Assembly: GCA_021323595.1 (NCBI GenBank)
Contig: JAJPKR010000026.1
Span: 1-64,000, forward strand
DNA from: Terriglobia bacterium
Lineage (GTDB): Bacteria; Acidobacteriota; Terriglobia; Terriglobales; SCQP01
Reading direction: 5' to 3'
DNA: 64,000 nucleotides
Every line of letters starts with the position of its first letter. The first letter of the stretch is position 1. Position numbers and translations under genes: made by a program. Shown here piece by piece: positions 1 to 10,761 of this stretch. The notes beneath the pieces are model-generated. The model was given only the letters and a program-made list of their open reading frames with translations, made no database searches and was not told the DNA's origin.

Positions 1-108
1 CAATACCTTCGTGATCGCCGCCGTCAGCGTCGTCTTCCCGTGGTCAATGTGCCCGATCGTCCCCACGTTCACATGCGGCTTCGTGCGATCAAATTTTTCC
101 TTCGCCAT
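1..108 (-). CDS. tuf: Elongation factor Tu, N-terminal fragment
   Basis: Only the first 36 codons are in the window; the gene runs off the left edge. They read [20 protein letters not shown] followed by the P-loop [10 protein letters not shown], which is the universal start of EF-Tu, the GTPase that brings aminoacyl-tRNA to the ribosome. It lies 30 bp downstream of fusA in the order rpsL-rpsG-fusA-tuf, the classical str operon order, so it is probably co-transcribed from the promoter at 3289-3318. The family identification is secure. Whether the rest of the gene is intact cannot be seen. Confidence 0.97.
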   Translation of the reverse strand, partial: MAKEKFDRTKPHVNVGTIGHIDHGKTTLTAAITKVL

Positions 109-138
109 CTTGGTCTCCGGTGACTGAATTGTCGCTGC

Positions 139-2226
<2,088 letters not shown>

Positions 2227-2238
2227 AAGCCTGCCGAA

Positions 2239-2709
2239 TTACCAGCGGTAGTGGGAGAAGGCCTTATTGGCCTCCGCCATGCGATGAACGTCTTCCTTCT
2301 TCTTCACCGCGCCGCCGCGGTTGTTGGCGGCGTCGAGGATTTCGTTGGCCAGCTTCTCGGTCATTCCCTTCTCGCCGCGTTCGCGGGCATAGCCGATGAG
2401 CCAGCGCACCGCCAGGCTGACGCGGCGGTTGGGATTGACCTCGACGGGGACCTGATAATTGGCGCCACCCACGCGGCGGGTTTTGACCTCGACCACGGGC
2501 TTGATGTTCTCAATGGCCTTCTTGAACACCTTCACGGGCTCATCGCCGGCCTTCTCGCCCACCTTCTCCAGCGCCGAGTAGAAGATGGCCTGCGCCCGGC
2601 TTTTCTTGCCGTCCCACATCATCGAATTGATGAACTTCGCGGCCAGGTGCGAGCCGTGGATGGAATCGGCTTGCAGCTCGCGGCGCGCGGCGTGTCCTTT
2701 GCGTGGCAT
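2239..2709 (-). CDS. rpsG: 30S ribosomal protein S7
   Basis: A 156-residue protein, exactly the usual bacterial S7 length, starting [20 protein letters not shown]. The conserved stretches [13 protein letters not shown] and [11 protein letters not shown] are present, and the C-terminus ends with the typical KAFSHYRW. S7 nucleates assembly of the 30S head and binds 16S rRNA. The frame stays open upstream, but the ATG at 2709 is preferred because it follows a GGAGAAGC purine-rich ribosome-binding site and gives family length. It is 16 bp downstream of rpsL and 12 bp upstream of fusA. Confidence 0.98.
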   Translation of the reverse strand: MPRKGHAARRELQADSIHGSHLAAKFINSMMWDGKKSRAQAIFYSALEKVGEKAGDEPVKVFKKAIENIKPVVEVKTRRVGGANYQVPVEVNPNRRVSLAVRWLIGYARERGEKGMTEKLANEILDAANNRGGAVKKKEDVHRMAEANKAFSHYRW

Positions 2710-2725
2710 GGTGGCTTCTCCTGGG

Positions 2726-3100
2726 TTACGCCTTGGGCCGTTTTGCGCCGTACTTCGAGCGGCCCTGCTTGCGGTTGGCGACGCCGACCGCGTCCATGGC
2801 GCCGCGCACGACGTGGTAGCGGACGCCGGGCAGATCCTTGACGCGCCCACCGCGGATCAGCACGATCGAGTGCTCCTGCAGGTTGTGGCCGATGCCGGGA
2901 ATATAGGTCGTGACCTCAATGCCGTTGGTCAGGCGCACGCGCGCCACCTTGCGCAAGGCCGAGTTCGGCTTCTTCGGCGTCTGCGTGTACACGCGCGTGC
3001 ACACGCCGCGCTTCTGCGGGCACTGCTGCAAGGCCGGCGAGGCCGTCTTGTAGCGCGCCTTGGCCCGCCCCTTGCGCACCAATTGATTGAAGGTAGGCAC
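2726..3100 (-). CDS. rpsL: 30S ribosomal protein S12 (GTG start)
   Basis: A 124-residue protein beginning (V/M)[18 protein letters not shown], with the family sequences [15 protein letters not shown] and [13 protein letters not shown] and the basic C-terminus [12 protein letters not shown]12 lies at the decoding centre. The start is a GTG at 3098-3100, preceded on the minus strand by the Shine-Dalgarno GAGGAG seven bases upstream; the longer open frame is not supported. The conserved loop KKPNSALRK keeps the lysine whose mutation usually gives streptomycin resistance, so the gene looks streptomycin-sensitive in type. It is the first gene of the str operon, about 180 nt downstream of the predicted transcription start. 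Confidence 0.98.
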   Translation of the reverse strand: MPTFNQLVRKGRAKARYKTASPALQQCPQKRGVCTRVYTQTPKKPNSALRKVARVRLTNGIEVTTYIPGIGHNLQEHSIVLIRGGRVKDLPGVRYHVVRGAMDAVGVANRKQGRSKYGAKRPKA

Positions 3101-3501
3101 GCCGTAGCTCCTCAAACAAAAATCGCAAACTGCCGCCCGCGCGCGCCCAACCGCGCACTGGTGGCTCCAACCTGGTTCAATCCCAAAGGATCCTCGCGCG
3201 ACGGTGCGCCGAACGCCCCAAGCCAACTACCGCTCCGGGGCCAGCCCCGTTTCGCGCGAACATTTCGCGGGGAAAGCGAAACCTCCTCATCCTAACAAGC
3301 GCGACTCGGGCCTGTCAACCGCGCCGCCGCACGCGGACGGCGATTGGGGCCGCCCCGCGGGAGCGAGGTTGCGCGCGGCGGCGCATTCGGCGGGCGCGCG
3401 CGCGGGTACGCGCGAAAAATTCCCTTTAAACATGCGCTTTTGCCGCAGGTTCTCGTGTACAATGACTGCGCTTTTGGTTTCAATCCCGGTAAGGAGGGTG
3501 C
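3101..3501. other. Divergent intergenic region between rpsL and the HU-like gene
   Basis: About 400 bp without a credible gene. It holds the str promoter (3289-3318), the presumed rpsL leader, and on the plus side a TACAAT -10-like hexamer at 3458-3463 with no convincing -35 partner, which may serve the HU-like gene. Around 3390-3415 is a run of alternating GC (cggcgggcgcgcgcgcgggt). Open frames crossing this region on both strands lack start signals and homology and are treated as noise. Confidence 0.5.
3289..3318 (-). promoter_or_regulatory. Sigma-70-type promoter of the str operon
   Basis: Read on the minus strand there is TTGACA (3318-3313), an 18-bp spacer and TAGGAT (3294-3289). This is a perfect -35 and a four-of-six -10 box, oriented towards rpsL. 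It implies a leader of about 180 nt. No other equally good promoter was seen between the HU gene and rpsL. Confidence 0.6.
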
Positions 3502-3795
3502 ATGGCAGCATTGACCAAAACACAGTTGGTGCGGCAATTGGCCGAAGCCAACGAGATCAGCAACAAACAATCGGCGCAATATTTGGAATCGCTGGCCGCC
3601 CTGGCGGTCAAAGAGACCAAGCGCACCGGCGTCTTCACGCTTCCGGGCCTCGGCAAGCTGGTGAAGCAACAGCGCAAGGCGCGGTTGGGCCGCAATCCGC
3701 AGACCGGCGAGACCATCAAGATTCCCGCCAAGACGGTGGTGAAATTCCGCGTGGCGAAGGCGGTCAAGGATTCCATCGCGCCGGGCAAAAAGTAA
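3502..3795 (+). CDS. HU/IHF-family DNA-binding protein
   Basis: A 97-residue basic protein of the HU/IHF histone-like family. It starts MAALTKTQLVRQLAEANEIS with an ideal AAGGAGG Shine-Dalgarno five bases upstream. The N-terminal helical dimerisation part is followed by the beta-arm region, where PGLGKLVKQQRKARLGRNPQ and TGETIKIPAKTVVKFRVAK match the family signature (G-F/L-G-x-F/L ... R.G.NP.TG..I.IPA). Such proteins bend DNA and compact the nucleoid. The gene is monocistronic, followed by a strong terminator at 3863-3907. It is slightly longer than the 90-aa HU standard, with a short GKK tail. Confidence 0.93.
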   Translation: MAALTKTQLVRQLAEANEISNKQSAQYLESLAALAVKETKRTGVFTLPGLGKLVKQQRKARLGRNPQTGETIKIPAKTVVKFRVAKAVKDSIAPGKK

Positions 3796-3862
3796 ACGGC
3801 GAGTCCGCTTCGAGCCGCGGCGGAGCGGCGGCGCGGTTCGAACGGACGCCAGCATCGGAAGC

Positions 3863-3907
3863 GGGAGAGGAGGCAGGCATTTGCCGCCTTTTCTCCCCTT
3901 ATTTTTT
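3863..3907 (+). terminator. Rho-independent terminator after the HU-like gene
   Basis: GGGAGA at 3863-3868 pairs with TCTCCC at 3892-3897, enclosing an inner GGC/GCC stem, and is followed by CTTATTTTTT (3898-3907). Position, polarity and T-tract fit intrinsic termination of the HU transcript. Confidence 0.65.
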
Positions 3908-4002
3908 GCGCGCCGCGCGGCGCGCGCGGAGGCCGGCAGCCAACCGGTCGCGATCGCTTCCCTGGATTCGCGAACCCGGAGCGCCGATCTTCGATCCGGC
4001 CC

Positions 4003-5172
4003 ATGTCCCCCCAACCTCCCCCGGCCCTGCTCGACGCCTGGCGCGCCTTCTCGGCTTCGCCGCCCCTGCTCTACCGTGCTCCCGGCCGCGTCAATCTGAT
4101 CGGCGAGCATACGGACTACAACCAAGGCCTGGTGCTACCGTGCGCCATCTCGCTGGCCACTTGGATCGCCGCGGCGCCACGCGACGACGATACGCTGCGG
4201 GTGGCCAGCCTGCAGATGGAGGGGATCGTCACCGCGCGCTTGACCGGGCTGGCGCCGCAGCGGAGCTGGGGGGACGGCGTATTGGGGGTGGCGGCCATGC
4301 TGGCGCGCGACGGCGAGCGGCTGCGCGGCGCCAACCTCTTGATCGCGAGCGAAATTCCCCTCGGCGCCGGTCTCAGCTCCTCGGCGGCGCTCGAAGTCGG
4401 TGCGGGCTTCGCGCTGCTGGCGCTGACCGACCGCGCGCCGGGCCCGGCTGACCGCGCGGGCCGTTGGCGCCTGGCCCATGCCGCGCAGGCGGCCGAGCAC
4501 CAGTTCGTCGGCACGCGCTGCGGCATCATGGACCCGGCCTGCTGCGTCTTGGCCCAGGCCGACCATGCCCTCTGGCTCGACTGCCGCAGCCTCGATACCC
4601 AGCTGGTGCCCTTGCCGGCCGGCATCCGTCTGGCGCTCTGCGACACCGGCGTGCGGCACGCCTTGGCCTCCTCCGAATACAACCGCCGCCGCCAAGAGTG
4701 CGAAGCCGCCGTGGCCGCGCTGCGCGCGGTGCGGCCCGCACTCACCAGCCTGCGCGAGCTGACGCCGAGCGAGTTCGCCGAGGCCGCCGAACGCGTGCCC
4801 GAGCCGGCGCGGCGCCGGGCACGCCACGTCATCAGCGAAAACCAGCGCGTCGAGCAGGCAGTCGCCGCGCTGGCCGCCGAGGATTGGCCGCGCTTACGGG
4901 CGATTCTCGCGGCTTCGCATCGCAGCTTGCGGGAGGACTTCGAAGTCTCGTCTCCGGAACTCGACGCCATGGTGGCCGCCGCGGAGTCGGCGCCGGGCTT
5001 CTTGGCGGGCCGCATGACCGGCGGCGGCTTCGGCGGCGCCACGGTGAACTTCATTCGCGAGGGAAGCGAAGAGGCCTTCGCCGGCGGCGTCAGCGCCGCC
5101 TATCGGCGGGCCAGCGGGCGCGAGGCCGCCATCCGCATTGTCACCGCCGCCGACGCCGTCGGACCCGCCTGA
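4003..5172 (+). CDS. galK: Galactokinase
   Basis: A 389-residue GHMP-family kinase that phosphorylates galactose at C1 in the Leloir pathway. All three family motifs are present: the galactokinase signature GRVNLIGEHTDYNQG near residues 28-41, the ATP-binding PLGAGLSSSAALEVG near 120-134, and the C-terminal TGGGFGGATVNF near 339-350. The length matches bacterial GalK (about 380-390). No other gal gene (galE, galT) is adjacent; it stands between the HU-like gene and the convergent larB. No clear promoter was identified in the ~95 bp after the upstream terminator. Confidence 0.95.
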   Translation: MSPQPPPALLDAWRAFSASPPLLYRAPGRVNLIGEHTDYNQGLVLPCAISLATWIAAAPRDDDTLRVASLQMEGIVTARLTGLAPQRSWGDGVLGVAAMLARDGERLRGANLLIASEIPLGAGLSSSAALEVGAGFALLALTDRAPGPADRAGRWRLAHAAQAAEHQFVGTRCGIMDPACCVLAQADHALWLDCRSLDTQLVPLPAGIRLALCDTGVRHALASSEYNRRRQECEAAVAALRAVRPALTSLRELTPSEFAEAAERVPEPARRRARHVISENQRVEQAVAALAAEDWPRLRAILAASHRSLREDFEVSSPELDAMVAAAESAPGFLAGRMTGGGFGGATVNFIREGSEEAFAGGVSAAYRRASGREAAIRIVTAADAVGPA

Positions 5173-5256
5173 GGGCGAGCCGAATCCGCGGTACCTTGGG
5201 TCTCCCGCTCCCGCCGGCAGAGCCGGCAGGCGAGTTCGCGATCCCAAAGGCTTGCG

Positions 5257-6006
5257 TCAACCAGCGCGGTTGATGAGGGCGGCGGCATAGCCGGCGCCGA
5301 AGCCGTTATCCACGTTGACGACGACCACGTTCGAGGCGCAGGAGTTGAGCATGCCGAGCAGCGCCGTCAAACCGCCCAGGTGCGCGCCGTAGCCGATGCT
5401 GGTGGGCACGGCGATCACCGGGACTGAAACCAGCCCGCCGACGACGCTGGGCAGCGCGCCTTCCATGCCCGCGACGACGACGATCACGGCGGCGGCGGCC
5501 AGCTGCTCGCGCTCGGCGAGCAGCCGGTGCAAGCCGGCAACGCCGACATCGTGGATGGCGCGCACGCGACTGCCCATCATGGCCGCGGTCAGCGCCGCCT
5601 CTTCGGCGACCGGGATGTCGCTGGTGCCTGCCGCGAGCACCAGCACTTCGCCGCGACCGGTCTCACGGCGGTTGCGCCGCAGCGTGATCATGCGGGCGCG
5701 CGCATGATACCGCGCGCCCGGCAACTTGCGCTTGACCGCCCGAAAAGCTTCGGCGCCGGCCCGAGTGATGATGAGATTGGGCGCGTGCTTGGCCAGCGCC
5801 GCGGCGATCGCGGCAACCTCCGCCGCGGTCTTGCCTTGCGCCAGGATCACCTCCGCCGCCCCTTGCCGCAGCGGGCGATGATGATCCACGCGGGCAAATC
5901 CGAGGTCTTCGAAGGGCAGATGGCGCAGGCGGCGCGCGGCCGCCGCGGGCGTGAGCGTACCGGCGGCGACCTCGGTCAGCAGACGCTCGAGCGAGGCGGG
6001 ATCCAC
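5257..6006 (-). CDS. larB: LarB-type pyridinium-3,5-biscarboxylate mononucleotide synthase
   Basis: A 249-residue protein of the AIR-carboxylase-like LarB family. LarB carboxylates and hydrolyses nicotinic acid adenine dinucleotide as the first step of nickel-pincer nucleotide cofactor synthesis. Supporting sequence includes RQGAAEVILAQGKT near residues 48-61, VLAAGTSDIPVAEEA near 123-137, then IHDVGVAGLHRLL, VVVAGMEGALPSVVGGLVS and VPTSIGYGAHLGGL, the PurE-like phosphate-binding core. It is convergent with galK and followed on its strand by nothing from the lar pathway. larC, larE and larA are not in this window, so the gene is an orphan here. Confidence 0.92.
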   Translation of the reverse strand: MDPASLERLLTEVAAGTLTPAAAARRLRHLPFEDLGFARVDHHRPLRQGAAEVILAQGKTAAEVAAIAAALAKHAPNLIITRAGAEAFRAVKRKLPGARYHARARMITLRRNRRETGRGEVLVLAAGTSDIPVAEEAALTAAMMGSRVRAIHDVGVAGLHRLLAEREQLAAAAVIVVVAGMEGALPSVVGGLVSVPVIAVPTSIGYGAHLGGLTALLGMLNSCASNVVVVNVDNGFGAGYAAALINRAG

Positions 6007-6165
6007 GCTGTTATTGTAACGGTCCGCTTTCCGCCCCCGGATGTGCGAAGGACCTGCCGTTCCAAGCGATGGTGAGCGACGGCGGCGCGCTCAACCACAG
6101 CGCCGGCCCGGCATCGGGATCGAGGAGCCGGGAATGGGACCGCCGGACGCCGGCTCCGCCCGACT

Positions 6166-8457
6166 TCAGCCCTGCGCGCGGGATGCCCGGCTCAAGGCAG
6201 TCCTGATGCGCCGGGCGGCGGCGACCAGGTTTTGCAAGGCGGGCCGCACCTCATCCCAGCGGCGCGTTTTCAAGCCGCAATCCGGATTCACCCACAGGCG
6301 CTCGGCGGGGAACACTTGCAAAGCGAGGCCGATGCGCTTTTCCATCTCCGCGATTTCGGGCACGCGGGGAGAATGGATGTCATACACGCCGGGGCCGATG
6401 TCGTTCGGATAACCGCGCGAGCGAAAGGCATCGAGCACCTGCATTTTCGAACGCGCCGCCTCCATTGAAATGACGTCGGCGTCCATGCGCGCGATCGCGT
6501 CCAAGATCTCGCCGAACTCGGCGTAGCACATGTGCGTGTGAATCTGCGTCACGTCGGCGACCGCGGCCGTGGCCAGGCGGAAGGCATCCACGGCCCAGCG
6601 CAGATACGCCGGCCGCGCCGCGCGGCGCAGCGGCAGGCCCTCGCGCAAGGCGGGTTCGTCCACCTGGATCACGCGGATGCCGGCCGACTCGAGATCGCGC
6701 ACTTCGTCCCGCAAGGCCAAGGCGACCTGGAAGCAGAGCTCGTCGCGCGGGAGGTCGTCGCGGACGAACGACCATGCGAGCATGGTCACCGGGCCGGTGA
6801 GCATGCCCTTGACGGGACGATCGGTCAGCGACTGGGCGAATCGGGCCCATGCCACGGTCATGGGCCGCGGGCGGGCCACGTCGCCATAGATGAGAGGCGG
6901 CTTGACGCAGCGGGAGCCATAGCTTTGGACCCAGCCGTTCTCGGTGAAGGCGAAGCCCTGCAGCCGCTCGCCGAAGTACTCGACCATGTCGCTGCGCTCG
7001 AATTCGCCGTGGGCGAGCACGTCCAGCCCGACTTCCTCTTGAAAGCGAATCGCGCGCTCGATCTCGGCGCGGAGGAGGGCCTCGTAGTCGTTGTCCGCCA
7101 ACTTGCCGGCGCGCCAGGCGGCGCGGGCGCGGCGAATTTCCGGGGTCTGCGGGAACGAGCCGATCGTCGTGGTGGGCAGGAGCGGGAGCGGAATCTGCCG
7201 GCCCCGCCGCGCAGCGAAGCTGCCGCGCCGCTGCAGCATGGCGGGGGTGATCGCGGCCACCCGCCGGCGCACGTCCGGATCCCGGACGCGCGCGCTGGCG
7301 CGGCGCGCCGCGAGGAGGCGCTGGTTCTCGGCGAGCTCGGCGGCGATTTCGGGCGTATTCCCGGCCGCGGCTCGCGCCAGGGACGCGAGCTCGTCGAGTT
7401 TTTGCCGGGCAAACGCCAGCCACGACCGCAGATCGGGATCGAGCCGGGTTTCGTACTGCAGATCGACCGGCACGTGCAACAGCGAGCACGAGGGCGCGAG
7501 TTCGAGCCGCTCGGGGCCGAGGCGCTCGGCTGCCTTGCGCACCAGGGCCAGCGTCTGTTCCAGATCCGTCCGCCAAATGTTGCGGCCGTCCACGATGCCC
7601 AACGAGAGCTTTAGGCCGGCGGGCGCCCGCTCGAGGGCAGCGTCCAATTGCCGCGGCGCGCGAACGAGATCCAGGTGCAGCCCGGCAACCGGCAGATCGA
7701 GGGCGGGCTCCAGGTTTTCCGCCAAATCGGAAAAGTAAGTGGCCAGCAGAATTTTGATCCGCGGTTCGAAGTTCGCGATCAGCCGGTAAACCCGGGCGAA
7801 AAGCGGCAGAGCCGCGGAGGGCAAGTCGAGGCCGAGGCACGGCTCATCGATCTGGACCCAGCGCGCGCCCGCCGCCGCCAATTCCCGCAGGAGATGGCCA
7901 TAAACTTCGGCCAAGGCCTCGGCGATCGCGGCCCGATCGCCCGCGGCTTGGCCGAGCATCGCAAACGAGACCGGGCCCAGCACGACCGGGCGCGTTTCGA
8001 AGCCGAGGGCCCGGGCTTCCAGATACTCCTCGAGCGGCTTGCGGCTCGCGAGCCGGAATTCCATGTGCGCCTCGAATTCCGGCACGATGTAGTGGTAGTT
8101 GGTATCGAACCACTTGGTCATTTCCATGGCCGGCGTCTGGCGATCGCCACGCGCCATGGCGAAATAAGTCGCCAGCGCGTCTTCGCCTCGCCGCGCGTAG
8201 CGCTGCGGCACGGCGCCGACCATGACGGTGGTATCCAGCACGTGATCGTAGAGGGAAAAATCGTTCGACGGGATCCGGACCATGCCCGCCTCGGCCTGCG
8301 TTTGCCAGCCGATGCGGCGAATCTCGCGCGCGGCGGCGGCGAGCTGGCTGCGATCCGACTCGCCGGCCCAGAACTTTTCCAAGGCGAATTTCAGCTCCCG
8401 GCGCGGTCCGATGCGCGGGAACCCGATGGTGCCGGTAACGATCGGTTCGGCGCTCAA
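6166..8457 (-). CDS. metE: Cobalamin-independent methionine synthase
   Basis: A 763-residue MetE that transfers the methyl of 5-methyltetrahydropteroyltriglutamate to homocysteine. It has both the N-terminal half (IGFPRIGPRRELKFALEKFW at residues 11-30) and the C-terminal catalytic half (TTTIGSFPQTPEIR). Zinc ligands are visible as HTHMCYAEF near residue 642 and the cysteine of VNPDCGLKTR near 722. VIQVDEPALREGLPLR is the conserved substrate loop. The start overlaps the purF stop by 4 bp, so translation is probably coupled. The overlap leaves no room for a cobalamin or SAM riboswitch directly in front of metE. Confidence 0.97.
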   Translation of the reverse strand: MSAEPIVTGTIGFPRIGPRRELKFALEKFWAGESDRSQLAAAAREIRRIGWQTQAEAGMVRIPSNDFSLYDHVLDTTVMVGAVPQRYARRGEDALATYFAMARGDRQTPAMEMTKWFDTNYHYIVPEFEAHMEFRLASRKPLEEYLEARALGFETRPVVLGPVSFAMLGQAAGDRAAIAEALAEVYGHLLRELAAAGARWVQIDEPCLGLDLPSAALPLFARVYRLIANFEPRIKILLATYFSDLAENLEPALDLPVAGLHLDLVRAPRQLDAALERAPAGLKLSLGIVDGRNIWRTDLEQTLALVRKAAERLGPERLELAPSCSLLHVPVDLQYETRLDPDLRSWLAFARQKLDELASLARAAAGNTPEIAAELAENQRLLAARRASARVRDPDVRRRVAAITPAMLQRRGSFAARRGRQIPLPLLPTTTIGSFPQTPEIRRARAAWRAGKLADNDYEALLRAEIERAIRFQEEVGLDVLAHGEFERSDMVEYFGERLQGFAFTENGWVQSYGSRCVKPPLIYGDVARPRPMTVAWARFAQSLTDRPVKGMLTGPVTMLAWSFVRDDLPRDELCFQVALALRDEVRDLESAGIRVIQVDEPALREGLPLRRAARPAYLRWAVDAFRLATAAVADVTQIHTHMCYAEFGEILDAIARMDADVISMEAARSKMQVLDAFRSRGYPNDIGPGVYDIHSPRVPEIAEMEKRIGLALQVFPAERLWVNPDCGLKTRRWDEVRPALQNLVAAARRIRTALSRASRAQG

Positions 8458-9851
8458 CCCAGGACCTCTTGCGCCGCGGCGACCGGCACGGGATACACGC
8501 CGCTAAAGCACGACGTCGAGAACTTGCTTTCCGGAAGGCCGGTGCTTTCGATCATGCCCTCATATGAGAGGTACGCCAGCGAATCCGCGCCGATCGCGTC
8601 ACGGATTTCCTCCACGCCCATGCGCGCGGCCACCAACTCCTCGCGCTTGGGCGTGTCGATGCCGTAGTAATCGGGGAAGCGCACCGGCGGCGAACTCACC
8701 AGAAAATGCACTTCCCGCGCCTGGCAGGCGCGGATCATCGCCACGATGCGCCGCGCCGTTGTGCCCCGGACAATCGAATCGTCGATGACGGCGACGCGAC
8801 GGTCGCGCAGCACTTCCGGGATCGGGTTCAACTTCAGCCGGACGCCGCTTTCGCGCAGGTTTTGCGCGGGACGAATGAAGGTGCGATGGATATAACGATT
8901 CTTCAGCAGCCCGAAATCGAGGGGAATGCCCGTGACCGCGGAATATCCCTGAGCCGCGGGGATGGCGGAATCCGGCACCGGCACGATCACGTCGGCTGGA
9001 ACCGGATGTTCGCGAGCCAAATTGGCTCCCAATCGCTTGCGCACTTCGTTGACCCGCCGGCCCAGCAGCACGCTGTCGGGCCGCGCGAAATAGATAAACT
9101 CGAAAATATCCAACCGGCCTTGCTCCGGCGCAAGCTGAACGCTGCGCAAGCCGCTTTCGCTCGCGATCACCATTTCACCCGGGCGCACATCGCGGATGAC
9201 CGTCCCGCCCACGGCATCGATGGCGCACGTCTCGGACGAGAAAACGTAACCGCCGTCGACCTTGCCGATGCTGAGGGGCCGGATGCCGTGGGCGTCGCGA
9301 ACCGCGGCCAATTCGTTTCGCGTCAGCAACAGCAGTGAAAAGACCCCGGTAAAGAGGGGGAACGCCCGCGCGATTGCCGCATCGAGCGCCGCCCCCGCCG
9401 CAAGCTCGTGCTCGAGCGCGCGATGCATTTGCTCGGAGTCGTTGGCGCCGGCGGTGGCGATGCCGCGGCTTACGAGAAAGCCCGTGAGCGCGGCGGTGCT
9501 GGGCAGGTTGCCGTTATGGGCGAGGGCTAAGAGGTTTTGCGAGCTAATGACGGGCTGGGCGTGAACGCTGCTGCTGCCGCCGGAGGTGGAGTAGCGATTA
9601 TGGCCGATCGCCGCATGCCCGGTTAGCTTAGCGAGCGCCGGTTCGTCGTAAACGTGCGCGACCAGGCCCGCCCCTTTGTGAGTCCGGATTTGCCGGCCGT
9701 CGGCGGCGCTGATGCCCGAGCTTTCCTGTCCGCGATGCTGGAGCGTCCACAGGCCGGTATGAACGAGCCGGGCCGCCTCCAGCCCGTGGCCAAAGACGCC
9801 GAAAACCCCGCATTTTTCCCCCAGGTACGGGCTCGGGTGCTCGCCATCCAT
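8454..9851 (-). CDS. purF: Amidophosphoribosyltransferase (glutamine PRPP amidotransferase)
   Basis: A 465-residue PurF making phosphoribosylamine, the first committed step of purine synthesis. The start chosen (ATG at 9851) gives a 13-residue propeptide ending LGEK before the nucleophile in CGVFGVFGHG. The N-terminal Ntn-hydrolase domain (LQHRGQESSGI, GHNRYSTSG) is followed by a phosphoribosyltransferase domain with VAVIDDSIVRGTTARR. The propeptide is typical of the Bacillus-type, Fe-S-containing class, but only two of the four cluster cysteines seem present: TCAID and the one in SCFSGVYP remain, while the positions in PDYYGID and FSTSC have other residues. A longer open frame would run into the island repeat and is rejected. 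Confidence 0.96.
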   Translation of the reverse strand: MDGEHPSPYLGEKCGVFGVFGHGLEAARLVHTGLWTLQHRGQESSGISAADGRQIRTHKGAGLVAHVYDEPALAKLTGHAAIGHNRYSTSGGSSSVHAQPVISSQNLLALAHNGNLPSTAALTGFLVSRGIATAGANDSEQMHRALEHELAAGAALDAAIARAFPLFTGVFSLLLLTRNELAAVRDAHGIRPLSIGKVDGGYVFSSETCAIDAVGGTVIRDVRPGEMVIASESGLRSVQLAPEQGRLDIFEFIYFARPDSVLLGRRVNEVRKRLGANLAREHPVPADVIVPVPDSAIPAAQGYSAVTGIPLDFGLLKNRYIHRTFIRPAQNLRESGVRLKLNPIPEVLRDRRVAVIDDSIVRGTTARRIVAMIRACQAREVHFLVSSPPVRFPDYYGIDTPKREELVAARMGVEEIRDAIGADSLAYLSYEGMIESTGLPESKFSTSCFSGVYPVPVAAAQEVLG

Positions 9852-9896
9852 CGCTACTTTGATGGTAGCGCAGCCCCGTTTCGACCGCTGGGAACA

Positions 9897-10015
9897 GGGG
9901 GTAATCTCAACTTCGCCGGGAGCAGGCACGGGAAGGAATCGGCGGATCTCGCCGCGGCGAAGCCACGGCGGGCGGCACGACGGCGCATGCACGCCTCGTG
10001 GAGCGGGAGACGGGG
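9897..10015. repeat. Left copy of the island-flanking direct repeat, with a tRNA-Gly 3'-end fragment
   Basis: This segment repeats at 15488-15613 in the same orientation. Both begin GGGGGTAATCTC, share long matching blocks (CTTCGCCGG, GCAGGC, GGCACGACGGCG, GCCTCGTGGAGCGGGAGACGGGG), and differ by scattered substitutions and a gap of about 7 bp. The last 17 bases (9999-10015) equal the 3' end of the tRNA-Gly gene at 15597-15671, including its encoded CCA. Only in the right copy does the sequence continue into a whole tRNA, so this copy is the truncated one. Confidence 0.85.
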
Positions 10016-10205
10016 CCGGCTCGCCCGCGGATGTCCTGGGGCTCGAGTGACCGCTCGAACCAGCGGATCAGTTTCGCGCCGGCCGCGCCCCAACGCCGCA
10101 CCCCCCAGCATGAGCCTCGCTACCTGCGTACGCGTGCCCGCAAGTAATTAGTCCGGCGGGACCTTGTTTTGTGCTCGTTCCGCATTCTTAAACGCTTGCA
10201 TGATC

Positions 10206-10226
10206 TGGTATGGATGAGATATACCA
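10206..10226. promoter_or_regulatory. Possible operator: inverted repeat upstream of the HTH gene
   Basis: TGGTAT (10206-10211) and ATACCA (10221-10226) form a perfect 6-bp inverted repeat with a 9-bp spacer. It overlaps a weak promoter-like pair (TTGCAT, 17 bp, ATATAC) in the region leading to the HTH gene. It could be an autoregulatory site, but six base pairs can occur by chance. Confidence 0.25.
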
Positions 10227-10316
10227 ACCAACAGCGGGGCATGTCGGGGGAATGCCGCCATGACTGGACGGCAACTAGCGCGGACTCGCCACGTTCCGCT
10301 TTCCGCGGGGGGGAGC

Positions 10317-10676
10317 ATGTCCTACGATCGGGAGTCATTGATTTGCGCGGTGATTGCCGCGCTGCAGGCGAGACCGCGTGTGTCGCTTGGGGAGCTGAGT
10401 GCTGCGCTGGGCGTGCACAGGCACACGCTCGATCACGCCCTGCGGGGCGGGAACCTCAACTTCGTCAGCCTGCGTGCCGAGGCGGTGGGCCGCGCCGCCG
10501 ACGTTCTCAGGCGATCGAATCCGGGGCTTAGCAAAAAGCAAGTGGCGTACGCGCTCGGGTTTCCGTCGCCAAGCGCGTTCGCGCACTACGTCTCCTATCA
10601 CCGGGAGAGGCGAGGCGGACGTGCCGCCGCCGTTCTCAAAGAAATGGACGGAGCCTCAAGAGAAAGGACCCGCTAA
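10317..10676 (+). CDS. Small AraC-like helix-turn-helix protein
   Basis: A 119-residue protein consisting almost only of two helix-turn-helix units spaced as in the AraC/XylS DNA-binding domain. The first is VSLGELSAALGVHRHTLDHA near residues 22-41; the second is LSKKQVAYALGFPSPSAFAH near 73-92, where GF.S.SAF is the AraC family hallmark. No sensor domain is present. The ATG at 10317 follows a GGGGGGAG ribosome-binding site; an in-frame ATG at 10260 lacks one. It is the first gene of the island and lies 85 bp before the cysteine-rich peptide gene on the same strand, so a role in controlling that gene is a reasonable but untested inference. Confidence 0.7.
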   Translation: MSYDRESLICAVIAALQARPRVSLGELSAALGVHRHTLDHALRGGNLNFVSLRAEAVGRAADVLRRSNPGLSKKQVAYALGFPSPSAFAHYVSYHRERRGGRAAAVLKEMDGASRERTR

Positions 10677-10761
10677 CGCGGGCTAGCCGGCGAGAATGTC
10701 AGAGCGGACAGTTGCCGCGAGCCTTGAAGCGCGGAACTGCCGACTGCCAAGGAGGATTATC

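Noticed and set aside
3204-4451. A 415-aa open frame across the HU-like gene, terminator and start of galK
   Set aside because: Overlaps three supported features in another frame and is composed of low-complexity Arg/Ala/Pro sequence.
8458-8520. Possible cobalamin or SAM riboswitch before metE
   Set aside because: metE overlaps purF by 4 bp, so no leader exists there; no B12-box-like sequence was seen.
9852-9992. Upstream start for purF (ATG at 9992)
   Set aside because: It would place 60 residues before the catalytic cysteine and translate the island repeat; the ATG at 9851 gives a normal short propeptide.
10399-10686. Alternative 95-aa frame overlapping the HTH gene
   Set aside because: The chosen frame encodes two clear helix-turn-helix motifs and has the ribosome-binding site; the alternative has neither.
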